This document shows, piece by piece, positions 49,565 to 62,079 of a DNA stretch of 64,000 nucleotides. The translations under genes and the position numbers were made by a program. Position 1 is the stretch's first letter. Each line of letters begins with the position of its first letter. Under the pieces are notes generated by a model that did no database searches, was not told the origin of the DNA, and worked only from the letters and a program-made list of their open reading frames with translations. Source of the DNA: Adineta steineri (Eukaryota > Rotifera > Eurotatoria > Adinetida > Adinetidae); NCBI GenBank assembly GCA_905250115.1, contig CAJNOI010000131.1, positions 202,035 to 266,034 of the forward strand, given 5' to 3'.

Positions 49565-52500
49565 ATGACCGATAAGAAGGAATCGATGGATCCATTTCGT
49601 TCAGAAACTATTAGTGAAATAAAATCTTCTGACGATAATCAATTGTCATCATATCAACAGCTTATGACTCGATTAGAACAGTTCAAAAATTTGTCAATAT
49701 CAACAACTGAATCTAAAAAACAAGTATGGCTGAAATTTCTTTCTGTTTGGGGTGAAGTTCTTTCAATTTCTGCCTCCGATAGTCCATCGTGTTATACTGA
49801 ATGTCGTTCTATTCTAGCAACTATGATAGAATCAATTGATTTTTATACCATAAGAAAAGATAGTCTTATTGCCAGGGAAACGTTTTTCTGGTGTATCAAT
49901 CAGCTCAATCAAACTCACATAAAGAATTATCTTTTATTAACTAAAGACGAACAAGAATCAGAAGAAAATAAATTGTATTATAAACACGTTACTTATATTC
50001 TGTTATTTGGTGCGCAAGCAGAGTCATTTTTTACATTCGAATCCACCCAAGATCAGCAACATATTGAGGAATATCGTGAACTGCTTACACTTTTTATTAA
50101 TCGTATTGATAAACGAATGCCAGAACATGCATCAACAGTAATAGAAAAAGATTATAACATCGGAACTATTAATGAGCTTATTTTAAATTTCATATGGAAT
50201 TTATCAGACCGAACAGTTCTTATTCCTATGTTATTGAAATGTGATCTTGCTAAACGAGCTATTGGCTGGCTCGCTCAAGCATCTATGTTATCAGGAAAAA
50301 GTCGTCGATCATTGATTAGTATTATTCATAATATTGCTCGACATGATGATGGTGCCGATGAACTCAATAAATACGATGCAGTTATTATCATTAAAAGATA
50401 TGAAAATTCGTAAATCATTTTTTTTCTCTCTTCTAGTTTAGTTTAATCGAACTTTTGTTTTAGGAAAATAGAAACATCAGATTCTCGAATTCTTCTTATT
50501 TCAATGGCTTTAGCACTTGTGTCTACACCTGAACAATTGAAACGTGACAAAAAAGGAATGAATAGTGTATTCAATCAATTATTACAATTAATAATAGATG
50601 CAACTAAAGCTGACCGATATCGAAGTGATGGTTTTCATGTTAGTGAACCATTATGTATATTAGTAAAAATGTTCGTTGTTGAAGAACGTTCATTAGACTA
50701 TATACTTTATCATGCTGAAACTGAACCATCATCTGATATAAGTTCAACAATTGATTTATTTGTTACAATATTTATCGATTTTTCTCATGCATTAAAAAGT
50801 ACTGATCGACTTGAACAATTTACATTAATTGCTGTTTTAAATATTTTATGGAGTATTTCATTTCAATATAATTATCAACAAGAATTAATTAAAAATGAAA
50901 AATTTCTTGATAAATTAAGAATATTTATAGAAAATAATGATTTAGAAAATATGATTGAACAATATAAACCAAGATCAATGGAAGGAATTCATCAAGCAAC
51001 TCAAGGAATTTTACATAATCTTAATTTAAATGATAATGAAATAACAGGTAACAATAACATTTCAAAATATCAAAATTTTTCTATCAATGCACTGCCAGTA
51101 AACACAATTAAAGAGTATAAAATTTATATTCGTTATCGACAAGAAAATTTTATCTTTATTGTTCATATATTTTAGGTTAAACTCCAAACCATGGATTATG
51201 ATTAGTTATTGCCATGATAATAATGAATTTTGTAGTGAAATATATGATTTATTATCTACATGTAAGGATGATTTTAGTATTTGGATTGATCGAACTCATT
51301 GTCAAGGAGCAGGAGATTTATGGGAATCAATTGCAAATGGAATGGAGCAATCGAATGTTATTCTATGTCTTCTTTCAGAACAATATTTTCAAAGTAAATC
51401 ATGTCGTCAAGAATTTATTTATGCTGTCGATTCATTGAAGAGAACTATTGTACCTGTTTTAATTGGAAATTTCGATCCAAAAGGATGGCTTGGTAAGTAA
51501 ATAGATGTACAATCTATGGGTAGATAATATGTCGTTGATATTGTTTTGTATTCTTACTTGATGCAGCAATTTTAACGATATCAGATATAGAGCTGAGAAA
51601 ATCATAGATGCAGGGCAATGTGTATATAAAACTGAAATAGAAACATAATATGCACAGTTCCACCCATGTTTGAAAATTTGAGAAAATGCATATTTTCGGA
51701 TCAGTTTAAGTTGAGTTGAAAGACACTGCATGTTTCTTTAAGGATATTTAATCTAAATAACAAAAAAATGGAGACTTTTCCCTATCTATTTCACCATTTA
51801 GCAGTGTCGTCTTCTTGCACGATTTCTAGTAATAACGATCACATAGCATTAAAGATACACATAAAAGAAGAGCACATGAGTCTATATGAGAATTGAACGG
51901 ATCAATAGTAAAATATTATTTGTCGCCAATATTTCCTCCATCAAATGAAAGGAGTACATAGTTGGGAATTATTTCAAAAGGCAACTGGATAATGAAATAC
52001 ATATTGGTGTGAGATTTTCAATATAAAACTGAATATGTTTTAGGTATTCGTATGACTGGTATGAAATATATTCGTTTTCGAGATATTGATCAATTAGAGA
52101 AAAATAAAAAAACTGAATTGTTGAATACAATTCGTCTATCTGTATCATCTTCTAAAACGACGACCCAACAAAATGCTGTACCATCACAACATCATAGTGT
52201 ACCATTGGTTGTTAATGATGTAGCAACTTCAAATTTTTCATCTCAACCGTTATTAGATGACGATAAGTCGAATGGTAATGATGTTAACGCATGGTTCTTA
52301 TCTCATCGAATTTCTCCGAAAATTTGTAAATTATTTAATTTTGAAACACGTGAAGAAATGTTCGATTATGCTCAATTATTAATTAAAGATCGTGAGAAAC
52401 AAATGAATATTTATGCAAAAATCTATGCGCAACGAAATCATGGAAATGAAATGCCTCCACATGAATTTCTTCGATTTGCCAATGCTTTAGAAAAACAACT

Positions 52501-52582
52501 AAACGATAATACTCTATCTACTACTTCTAGCGTATTAGACTCATCCAAATCAACTCGATCTACTACATGTACTATTTCATAA
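49565..52582 (+). CDS. helical-repeat plus TIR-domain protein (783 aa), four exons
   Basis: Exons 49565-50409, 50464-51114, 51176-51492 and 52044-52582 join in frame (2,352 nt). The donor at 51115 (gtataa) was chosen because the stronger-looking GTAACA at 51048 leads into a stop. Residues 1-495 are alpha-helical with Leu/Ile spacing like ARM/HEAT repeats. The TIR domain starts near residue 502 (KPWIMISYCHDNNEFCSEIYDLL), continues with FSIWIDRTHCQGAGDLWESI and SNVILCLLSEQYFQSKSCRQEF. The Glu in CRQEF sits where the catalytic Glu of SARM1-type NAD-cleaving TIRs lies. About 110 residues near the C-terminus (AWFLSHRISPKICKLF) may form a SAM-like bundle. The architecture suggests a SARM1-like signalling or NADase protein, in a different domain order. 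Confidence 0.75.
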
Positions 52583-54468
52583 AATCAAATGAATAAAGAT
52601 TTTTCTTTTCGATATCAATATTAACTATACTAAAAATAAAGATTTGGATGCTAAATACGAGCGATAGAGCTATCATATATGTTCGTAAACAAATCCGACA
52701 AGTATAAAAAAATAAGAGAACAAGAGTTCGAAAATCCTATCTTTGAAAAACTATCAGCGATTAAACAACGAAAATCATCTGAATATAAGTGTAAGCCGGA
52801 CTGTCGAGAAACGAAAAATTGCAACGGTTTCTCAGTTGCTATTACCATACTCAGGTATAGAATTTCAAAAATTAGCGTCCCGTCATAAATATAAATACCA
52901 GATTTTTAGATATTCTCGTCATTGTTGCCATTGATCGAAGCGTCAGTTTGTATCCATACATATGAATATTGTGAACGAGGTCTACGTGATTCATATATAA
53001 TGGAAAATATTAATAGATATATATCGTGAATATCCCAAATATTTATTAGGATCTTCTTGAAACTGCTCTTCATCATTATATCCGTGTATTCATGGGCATA
53101 AGATTGTTAGTACATCAATTCGTCAGATATCAATTTTAGAATTACCAATTGTTTCGAACCACATAAAGATCATATACGATAAGTTATCTATTAAAAGTTG
53201 AATAGGCGAAAAACGATGTTATGTTGAGTTATTCTATTATTTTCTGAAACGACTGTTAGCGGACTAACGCAATTGTGTATTCGACAATACAAATAGCAAT
53301 GAATTATGTTTTAATTATTACTATTTCATAGCACACAGTAATCAAAAGTGTTAAGGAAAAAGCATTGATTTACAATTGATCACAAGACAGATATTACGAT
53401 TGATAAGTTGTGTCTATTTTTACAAGAAATTTATATTCTTATGAAACTGTTTCGATTACTGACTCACTCGAGAGCACAATTGCTTTGATATTTTAGGAGT
53501 AGTGCTCTGAGAAACTTCACTAGAGATAACCTACAAATCATTCCATAAAGGACTATAAAAAAGCTTGATGCTCCGTATAATATCTTATCCAAGTCTATAT
53601 CAAGTCTTGGAGCTGAAATAAATTGCTTGAACATCGAGAAATATTTCTTTGTTGAATGCATCCTCTGAACTACTATTTTCATCATATTGTCTGTGTTTTT
53701 CAATTAGCCTGAACTATTCAAACTCTCCCACTGACCAGCTCCATCAAAAGTAAAACATTGAATATTATATTTGATCCATTCATCTACAATACTCTAAGAA
53801 ACAAACTGTTGTAAACCTTGCATTCTCCATTTATATTTATTGTACACAACTATAAATGCTAAAATCTACATCGTTGTATATACTGTTTTGTGCATTTAAA
53901 ATGAGTGCGTCGTTTCTTTCTCGCATGGTTATGTTATTATTTTTACTGTTTCAATCTTTTTCTCTGTTTCTAATGAGATGCAAAGAGTCAATACAAGACA
54001 TCGTTAAATAAAGCGAATAAAAAAATGCTTTCCTTTCAACATGTGAGTGAGTGTCAATATTGACATATGAAAACATGGAGAACTGATCTTCACCATAACG
54101 CGGATAACTGTTTTATTATTTTTTTTTCGATGAAGTTTTGCCGTAGAATAGTCCGACGATTGCATTTTGTATTGATTGGTACAAGTTACTGTTTGAAATC
54201 TACAAGTGCCTTTCTCACAAAATATTTCATTTATATCATTTTTCAATACAACATTCATTCTGTTTAAATCAAATATGTAATTATAGGTATTGTATAGATG
54301 TACGTTTTAAAAACTTAAATTTATTTCATCAACGATGGATTGCGGTGTTCACTATAATAATATACACTTCCTGAGTTTTTCATATAAGATTTAGTTTCTA
54401 CATAATTGCATGATAAATAATTTTTAATAATTTTACTTTTTAGATATTCGAAGAGTTCTATAGATTTT
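52583..54468. other. intergenic region, nothing recognised
   Basis: Several short open frames exist on both strands, but none has a domain, a splice pattern or composition that I can support. No foldback element of the telomere-like family is obvious here. Confidence 0.5.
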
Positions 54469-57400
54469 ATGGCTACAGCACATATTAATAAGAAGAAGAA
54501 ACACAGTAACGAAAGAGAAAAAGTTCATTCTAACAAACATTCTGCACGCAGATCTATATTTGGCGAGATTGATCAAACAAAAGAATATATTATCTATTGG
54601 TTATATGATAGTGGCATTATACCACAGGATTGCTATGAAATATCACAGAATAAACTACGAGGTATTGTCGATTATCTTCGAAAAATATCAGATATTAATA
54701 ATATCAGAGAAACCAATGACGAAAATATTTTTCTCGTCACAAACCTATCTTCTCTGAAGAAACAGTTCAATCAACTGACTAATTTCAATCAGATTCGTTT
54801 AATTTACACCTACGAAGATAATGATGATAATGAAAATCAAAACAACAGTAACGAATTACTCGTCGGATGTCACAAGGTAAGTGATTAAATGAATGAAGTA
54901 CGACAATCAACGTAGAGATTCATTTAGCTTTACTCATGTAGTTTATATTGTTAAGTATTGAAGTATTGAAAATTCGCTAACATTTCTTCCATGATGAAAC
55001 TTGTATCTAAAATGGATTGTGTCTATCAATAGAACGCAATTTCAGTTGAAGTTTTCGATAAAAAAGTGTACGTTACCATAGGAGAAATGATAAATATGTT
55101 TTAAAGTCAATTGACTCTATGAAATTTTCGAAGATGATTCACTACGAGCTCAAACTAAAAGCAGATAAATGTTCCTGAGCACCTCCTAATATACGTCCTC
55201 TATGTAAATCATGAAATAACGTAAGCTATGACAGATTTTCTATGGCTTTACTGTCTTTTAATCATTTGGTTTAGGTGCGTGGCCCATTCCAAGACCTAGA
55301 CGAACTTTTCTTTACGCTTTCTAAAAATGTTCGTACGATGACTGGTCAACCAAGTATGGTAAGCGAACTGGCATCATTAACAAGTGCTTCGAAAACAGTT
55401 GAGCGATCAACTACAGTCAGTTATTCTTATGTAACTGATTGGTATATTAATTTGATTCGTGCTTTTCAAGAAGTACCACCAGCTCAAAGTTGCAAAACGA
55501 AATTCGTTGAAGAATGTTGTATGCTTTATGAGCACAATCCGACTATTCTGCAAACGATAAAAGAGTTTAGTAATACGTATGTTCCCGAAGAGGCAATTCG
55601 TTGGTATACACGTGATGGATTTCTGTATAAAGTACTTAATAGAGTTCTTCGTGAAAAAAATCAACAGACGATTCAACTACTTCATTTCCTTATTTATGAT
55701 CTCAATCGACAATTAAAAAACGAATTAAAAATGACACCACAAAATTGGATGAAAGCTGATACCGTACGTTTATATCGTGGGCAGCTGATGTCGATGGATG
55801 AATTGCAACAGCTTAGAAATAATAAAGGTGAAGAGTTATTTGTCAATAGTTTTCTCTCACTGACGACTGATCTTGCTGTTGCAAACATGTTCTCAGGTGC
55901 AGGTGCTTTTGGTCTTGATAGTCCCATGCAGTCGGTTATTTTTCATATTGAATGGGCAGCTATCATTCCTACGCAAGGTCCTGCAAATATTGAGCGTCTA
56001 AGCTTTAATAGAGATGAAGGCGAAATCCTTCTTTCTCCAACTTACACTGTCAATTTTCTCGACTGTGTTTATGATGAGCAAGAACGTGTATGGAATGCGA
56101 CATTTAGTCGTATCGCACAAACAGATGATCTTTTGATACGAATCAGTGATGATGAACGTCTCATGAAACTTGAACTTATATTACGGTATTTACTTGACGA
56201 AAAAGATTCACTTGATGATGATACAGAAGACATGCTTGACACATCTTCTGTTTTACAAAATGATGAATTTGAATTTACAAAAAAGTTTTGTTCAACATTT
56301 GTCGAAGATGTGCCGATTCTTGTACGTGAACTAAAGTTACCAGAATTGTGTAGTGTCACGTTAAATGATGATTCTTCGGATCGTTTTCATTTGAGAACAC
56401 TTCGATCATTCACCACTGATGCACTCGATCATGGACCTAAAATTCAAGATGACATGATTGTTACTCTCTATGATGCTTTGGGTGGTGTGTTCAAAATGAA
56501 TGGAAAACTTATGGAAGCTTACTATTATTATCAAAAAGCATCGATATATGACAAACCTCAATCACAAACAACTTATACAAGACAGGTCGGTGATTTTAAT
56601 TAATATTTTCGAAAGCGCTCTATTTATTTCTCTAAACATCATATGTGCAAAACAATGATAATCAGAATCGAGTATCGTGATTTTCATGTGTTTTCGTTGC
56701 TACAAGCTCAAAATTTCAGTGACAAGTTGTTCATATTGAGTCATAGATCCATTTAATAGAGATTCATCGACTGTATCACATTCCGTTAAAGATGAATTGT
56801 TTATACCTTATGACTTATCGATTGATATCATGAAATAAATACCATGCAAATCTATATTTTCTGTCGAAATCTGACTCAATTCGTATAAATTGTATTATTT
56901 ACTAATCAGTATCGTAAAAAAATTCTTTTCAGGCTCATCTGGCTCAAATTCATAAACTTAATGGTAATTATGAACTTGCCTGGAATATTTTCAATGAACT
57001 TATGGATCGAACAAACGATGCAGATAATTTCCTGTATGAAGACATTGCATTTTTTCGATCCAGTGATATGTCTGATCAGGCGTTTCTCCAGAACTCACAT
57101 AAATTTCTCCAATACTGTTCCAGTTACGCTGATGCTGATAATGATGTTGAAGAAGTTAATGATGATGATGATGACGATGACGATGATGATGATGATGATG
57201 ACTTAGAGCACGTTGATGATGAAAGAATGGCATATGTCATTGAAGCATGGGCTGAGCTAGGCTACAGGTACTTCTACCTGATTCATGACAGCCAGCAAGC
57301 TCTGGATTGTTACACACATGAGCAAGACCTGGCATTAGTTTCTTCAAAATCGTCTTTGTCTACTTTCAACCCATTGATTGGATCTTGCTCAGAACGACTG

Positions 57401-57925
57401 GGTGATGTTTATGCATCAAAAAATGACATAGAAAACAGTTTAACTCTTTACCAAGAAGCTGTCGACTTGTCTCTACAGGGAGAATTTCGTCTAGATGTAA
57501 TGTCAACAGCAAGATGTATGTGTAAAATAGGACATTATAGACCAAAACATGATTCTGAAATATTTTACCATGCTTTCAAACATCTTACCCACGGTTCTGG
57601 GAAGCCCTATACTCGAGATACGATTGGAAAATGTTACATGTATTTATCTCGAAGTCTTCAACGATGCGAACGATACCAGCAAGCTTTAAAATATGCTAAA
57701 CAAGCTTTACCTATTTTTCAGCCCGATCCACTTCTACTCGAACGATTAATCGATGACTGCTGCCAATTACTAATAGAGTTGCATCGATCTATCAGTAGTG
57801 ACAATGATAACGTACCCACAAAAGAGGAATTTCTCGACAATCGCATATGTCTAAATGATGAACAAATTAAAAACATGTTAAAAACGACGCTAGAAGAACT
57901 AAAACACGAGTTAGAAAATAAATGA
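54469..57925 (+). CDS. ADP-ribosyltransferase (ART, R-S-E type) with TPR repeats (903 aa)
   Basis: Exons 54469-54876, 55275-56585 and 56933-57925 join in frame (2,712 nt). After a basic N-terminus the second exon encodes an ART fold with the R-S-E signature: Arg in VRLYRGQ, the Ser pair in FVNSFLSLTTD, and the E-x-E pair in RDEGEILLSP. This marks arginine-type mono-ADP-ribosyltransferases. From about residue 510 on, helical TPR-like repeats follow (DALGGVFKMNGKLMEAYYYY, AQIHKLNGNYELAWNIF, YRYFYLIHDSQQALDCY, ALKYAKQALPIF). A poly-Asp tract of 15 or so lies between two of them, encoded by a GAT/GAC microsatellite at about 57,160-57,201. No signal peptide, so it should be intracellular. ART-TPR proteins form a large family in bdelloids as I recall. 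Confidence 0.85.
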
Positions 57926-57973
57926 ATGAATGTTAAGTAAACACATCGTGAATGCATTGTTGAACAGAAGTAG

Positions 57974-58054
57974 TTGAGGGTGGGTGTGGAAGAGGGTGTA
58001 GACATATGCACATTATTGATCAACTGAGCACGCTCAGTTCTATCCACACCCTTA
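57974..58054. repeat. telomere-like foldback element, compound
   Basis: TTGAGGGTGGGTGTGGA on the left faces TATCCACACCCTTAT on the right. The loop itself contains a perfect small hairpin (ACTGAGC and GCTCAGT). Confidence 0.6.
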
Positions 58055-58173
58055 TATTTCATCATTTCTGTCACTTTGTCCCATTGAAACAAAAGGCTCC
58101 AGGTTTTTTGTTATAATGCACCAGATCTGATCAATACTTCCGTGAATCTTGTTGGGAAAAACACGTAGTTCCT

Positions 58174-58229
58174 ATGGAGCGGTGTGAGTATGCGAATCAA
58201 GCATGAATCGAATACTCACATGCGCTCCA
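58174..58229. repeat. foldback element with ATGGAGC ends
   Basis: ATGGAGCGGTGTGAGTAT at the left is mirrored by ATACTCACATGCGCTCCAT at the right. Its interior matches the telomere-like family, but its ends differ (ATGGAGC rather than CTTGAG). Confidence 0.6.
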
Positions 58230-58413
58230 TGTTACAGCCACAGAAAAAACTTGTCCGAAGTTTTGGCGACTAGTCCGAAATTTATTCTAGAGATACTCTG
58301 ATCTATAGGCAATAACAATTGATGTAGGAAACTTCAATCAAAAGCTATTCCGAGCTCTGTGTTAGATGTTTTCAACGCTCGGTAGAAGTTTTAAATACCT
58401 TGATAGAAGAAAA

Positions 58414-58475
58414 TCTTGAAGGTGTGAGCGGATGAGACATGATTCTAGCTACCAACCACTTCTCCACACCCAAAC
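58414..58475. repeat. telomere-like foldback element
   Basis: TCTTGAAGGTGTGAGCG at the left and CTTCTCCACACCCAA at the right. The left terminus is one base off the family's TCTTGAGGG. Confidence 0.5.
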
Positions 58476-59271
58476 TAATACATTTTTTTAAAATTTTGTT
58501 ACAAACATCAATGCTGTCGCATGCTGTAAATGTTATATTAAAGATCTCTTCAATTTAAATATATGATCTTCTGTAATTAATTACTATGGTGACGAAGATT
58601 TCGAAATATTGATAACGACATTAACATTCGTCTTTAGTTTTAAAAGAGAAAAATAAATAATGAAATCGAATGAAAATTTTCAAATCACATCAAATTGATA
58701 TTTCTCTGATCTCATCGAGTTTATTTTTTCCGATAAAACAATTAATAATGAGCAATTTAACATTTCGAAATAGTTTTCTTTCTCATTTTATTTTCTTCAA
58801 ATTCAATTCGATTGATTTTAGACCAATTCTTTATTTAAACATATTTAATGAACATCCTTAAGAGAAGTTCAGAAAAAACCTTGATCACTATGTCTAAGAT
58901 TATTAAATTGGTTAGTGAAGTAAAGAGAATTGAATAGATTAATGACATCTATTCAAAATTTCATAAAGAAAATTCTTTTTTTTTATTCAATGAAAATTAC
59001 AATGTTATTTATATTTCAATTCATATATAGACGAAAGATCAATACAATTCTCATAACTCATCTTCTTTAAAGAGACTTAGTTTTCATTCAATGTGAACGA
59101 ATATTAAATAATTTCATGATAAAGATCTCTTATCTATCGAAACAAGGTTTTCTTCGTTCTGTTACTACCGACTGATATTTATCTACCTTGACTCATTTTG
59201 TTTAATATAAATAAATACACAGACAAAATGATAACAAATATTCATTTCGTTTTTTCGAAATTCTTCGACAA

Positions 59272-62079
59272 ATGGCAACAGCAAAAAATAAAGCACAATG
59301 TTTTGTGTGTAACAAAGAAAAAAATACATACGATTGTAAAGGATGTTCCAAAGAATTCTGTTTTCAACATTTAACAGAACATCGACAAATTCTTGACAAA
59401 CAGTTAGATGAAATTATTAATGATCATGATCAATTTCAACACACAATTATTCAACAAAAACAAAATCCACAAAATGCTTCATTAATTCAGCAGATTGATC
59501 AATGGGAAAAAAATTCAATTGAAAAAACTCAACAAACAGCACAACAATGTCGAGAAACACTGATGAAATCAACAGAAAAATCGATTAATGATGTGGAAAA
59601 AAAGTTTATTGAATTATCTAAGAAATTAAAAGAAATTCGTGAAGAAAATGAATTTAATGAACTTGATTTAAATCATTTTCAATTACAACTAAAACAAATT
59701 ACAAAAGAATTTGTCACACTATCAAATATTTCTATTCGACAAGATTCACAAGAATTTATCAAGAAAATTTCAGTTATTTCATCTTTCGGTATGTTTACTC
59801 AATTATTTCATTTCGAAAGTAAAGTTTCAAATGTTAAAAATGAACAAATATAAGATCGTGAGAAGTTTAAAAATACCTCATAGCTAAATGATTTGAATCT
59901 GTATCTTGAGGATATACAAAGATTTGTCAAACTATTTTAATATGAAAGCAACTCTTCAGAATTATTAATTATGAAAAAAATTAATCTGTGTAATAGACTG
60001 CAGTAGCGCAAGTAGGGGGCGCATACCCCCCCCCCCCCCCCTGCTTCTAGAAAGCTCACTCTTTTGACCATTGAAATAGAAAAACTAGGATTACGCCCCT
60101 GATAGACTGTGTCAAACATCAGAATATCGCTTTATTATTTTATACATAAATAAAGATATTTTTGTTGAAGTGAAAAGTGTTAGTGTGTGATAGATATAAT
60201 ACTCATACACACTCAGACCTCATCTAAAATAATTTTGGTTTTGAAAATTAAATACATTTTCTTCCATAAATAAATACATTTCGTATTTTGTAGGTAGAAA
60301 AATATTTTTCCAAAACAAAATAAATATTTTATAGAGGAACCTTTGGGATTTATATTCAAAAGATAAAATATGAACGAATCCTCTCTCTGTATATCTTTTT
60401 ATCTTAATTGAGAAAATCTAAAATCATAAAATTGAATTTTGATTCGTTCCATTATAAACTCTTTCAAAAAACTTAAAAAATAGTTCTAATAATTTAAATT
60501 ATACTTTATTTATTTTTTTATTGTTGTCAAATAAAATGATCATATTTTCTTTGTATTAAGATTCTTATCAATCAAATCATTCTACAATTAGTACAGCAAC
60601 TATTTCAAAGAATCCAATAACAACAAATGAAATATCAACTCAATCTCAGATAAAACAAAGTATGTTTCATGGAGGGTGTGGGTGTGGGTGTGGGTGTGGG
60701 TGTGGTTGACATAAAATACCCACACCCTATTTTTTTTAATGAAATCATTCCTTTTTTTGTTTTTTTTTTAAAGATTTATTCTAATAGAAAATTCTAATCT
60801 CAACAAATTTCTTAGAATAAATAGAATTTTTATAGTTTTTTTCATTTGAAAAATCTCTTTTAGTATTTTTCTTGTTTTTAAATTGTTCAATAAATTTAAG
60901 CTAAGTTTAACTTTTTAGTTTAGAATTTTCAAAGAAAAAAAAAGTTTTTAATCGATTTTATTTAAATCATTCAAATAAAAATGATTTTATTTAAAGAAGA
61001 TTTTTCTAAATTACACTTCTATAAAAATCAAATAAAGAAATCTCAATTGAATGAAGAAATTATTGGAAATTTATTTTGTTCATTAAAAATTAAGTTTTAT
61101 AAATAGAAAGTTTTATTTTATCAACACAAATTCAAATACAAGTTTCTTTTCTTATTTTCGCCCTTTTTTCATTTAAAAATAATGAAAATCTATTATTTTA
61201 GAAACATTTCAAATAAAAAAGAATAAATTTCAACAATTTGCAATTACTGTTGCTGGAGGAAGTGGAAAAGGACATGAATTAAATCAACTCTCGGATCCTT
61301 TAGGGATCTTTATTGATAATGATAAATCAGTTTATATTGCCGACTCTTATAATCATCGTATTGTTAAATGGAAATTGAATTCAGTTACTGGTCAAATCAT
61401 TGCACGTGGGAATCAAAATAATCAATTGAATTATCCAACAAATATAATTTTTGATAAAAAAAATAATTCTTTTATTATCTCAGAATGGGGAAACAAACGA
61501 GTAATTCGATGTTTTGGTCAAACTCAACAAACGATTATTTCAAATATTAGATGTACTGGTCTGGCAATTGATAAAAATGGATTTATCTATGTTTCTGATT
61601 GGGACAATCATGAAATAAGACGATGGAAACAAGGAGATATAAAAGGTGAATTAGTTGCAGGCGGAAATGGTTATGGAAATCATCTCAATCAACTCAACGT
61701 TCCTACTTTTATCTTTATTGATGGCGAGTATTCTCTTTATATATCAGATAATAAGAATCATCGTGTAATGAAATGGAGAAAAGATGCTAAAGAAGGAATT
61801 ATTGTTGCTGGTGGAAATGGTCAAGGAAATAGTCTCAGACAGTTGTCTTCTCCTCAAGGAGTCTTTGCTGATCATTCTGGCCAAATCTATGTAGCAGATG
61901 AAGGAAACAATCGATTAATGCGTTGGTGTGAAGGAGATAAAGAAGGTGAAATTGTTGTTAGTACAAATGTTCAAGGAAATCAATTGAATTGTCCCACAGG
62001 TTTATCATTTGATAATGACGAAAATCTTTATGTTGTTGATCGTAATAATCATCGAGTTCTAAAATATAAACAAATTTGA
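59272..62079 (+). CDS. B-box / coiled-coil / NHL-repeat protein (497 aa), three exons
   Basis: Exons 59272-59788, 60561-60659 and 61202-62079 join in frame (1,494 nt). The N-terminus has a B-box-like zinc site (CFVCNKEKNTYDCKGCSKEF then CFQHLTEH). About 130 residues of coiled coil follow (Gln/Lys/Glu-rich). The second exon is a short Ser/Thr linker. The third encodes about six NHL repeats forming a beta-propeller, with units such as PLGIFIDNDKSVYIADSYNH and PQGVFADHSGQIYVADEGNN. There is no RING, so unlike full TRIM-NHL proteins it should lack ligase activity and act as a scaffold or binding protein. The second intron carries a TGTGGG foldback (60671-60730). Confidence 0.8.
59993..60109. mobile_element. 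101-bp hAT-like MITE with 8-bp target-site duplication
   Basis: The element spans 60001-60101 and is bounded on both sides by the direct repeat ATAGACTG (59993-60000 and 60102-60109). Its ends are CAGTAGCGCAAGTAGG and, inverted, CAGGGGCGTAATCCTAG, which match the CAG-GGCG-style termini and 8-bp duplications of hAT transposons. A run of 16 C (60026-60041) lies inside it. It sits in the first intron of the B-box/NHL gene. Confidence 0.8.
60177..60220. repeat. telomere-like foldback element (diverged)
   Basis: GTGTTAGTGTGTGA faces CATACACACTCAGAC around an AT-rich loop. It lies in the first intron of the B-box/NHL gene. Confidence 0.35.
60671..60730. repeat. telomere-like foldback with four TGTGGG units
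   Basis: GGAGGGTGTGGG starts the left arm, which holds four to five tandem TGTGGG units. A short loop (TTGACATAAAAT) follows, then ACCCACACCCT as the right arm. It lies in an intron, so an insertion or expansion there is tolerated. Confidence 0.7.

Larger units (their letters stand above)
57926..59271. other. intergenic region with three foldback elements
   Basis: Apart from foldbacks at 57974-58054, 58174-58229 and 58414-58475 I see no gene. The downstream half is AT-rich. Confidence 0.55.

Noticed and set aside
52679..52934. Two overlapping open frames that look Lys/Cys-rich
   Set aside because: There is no domain, no splice context and no similarity to neighbours; frames of this size are expected by chance.
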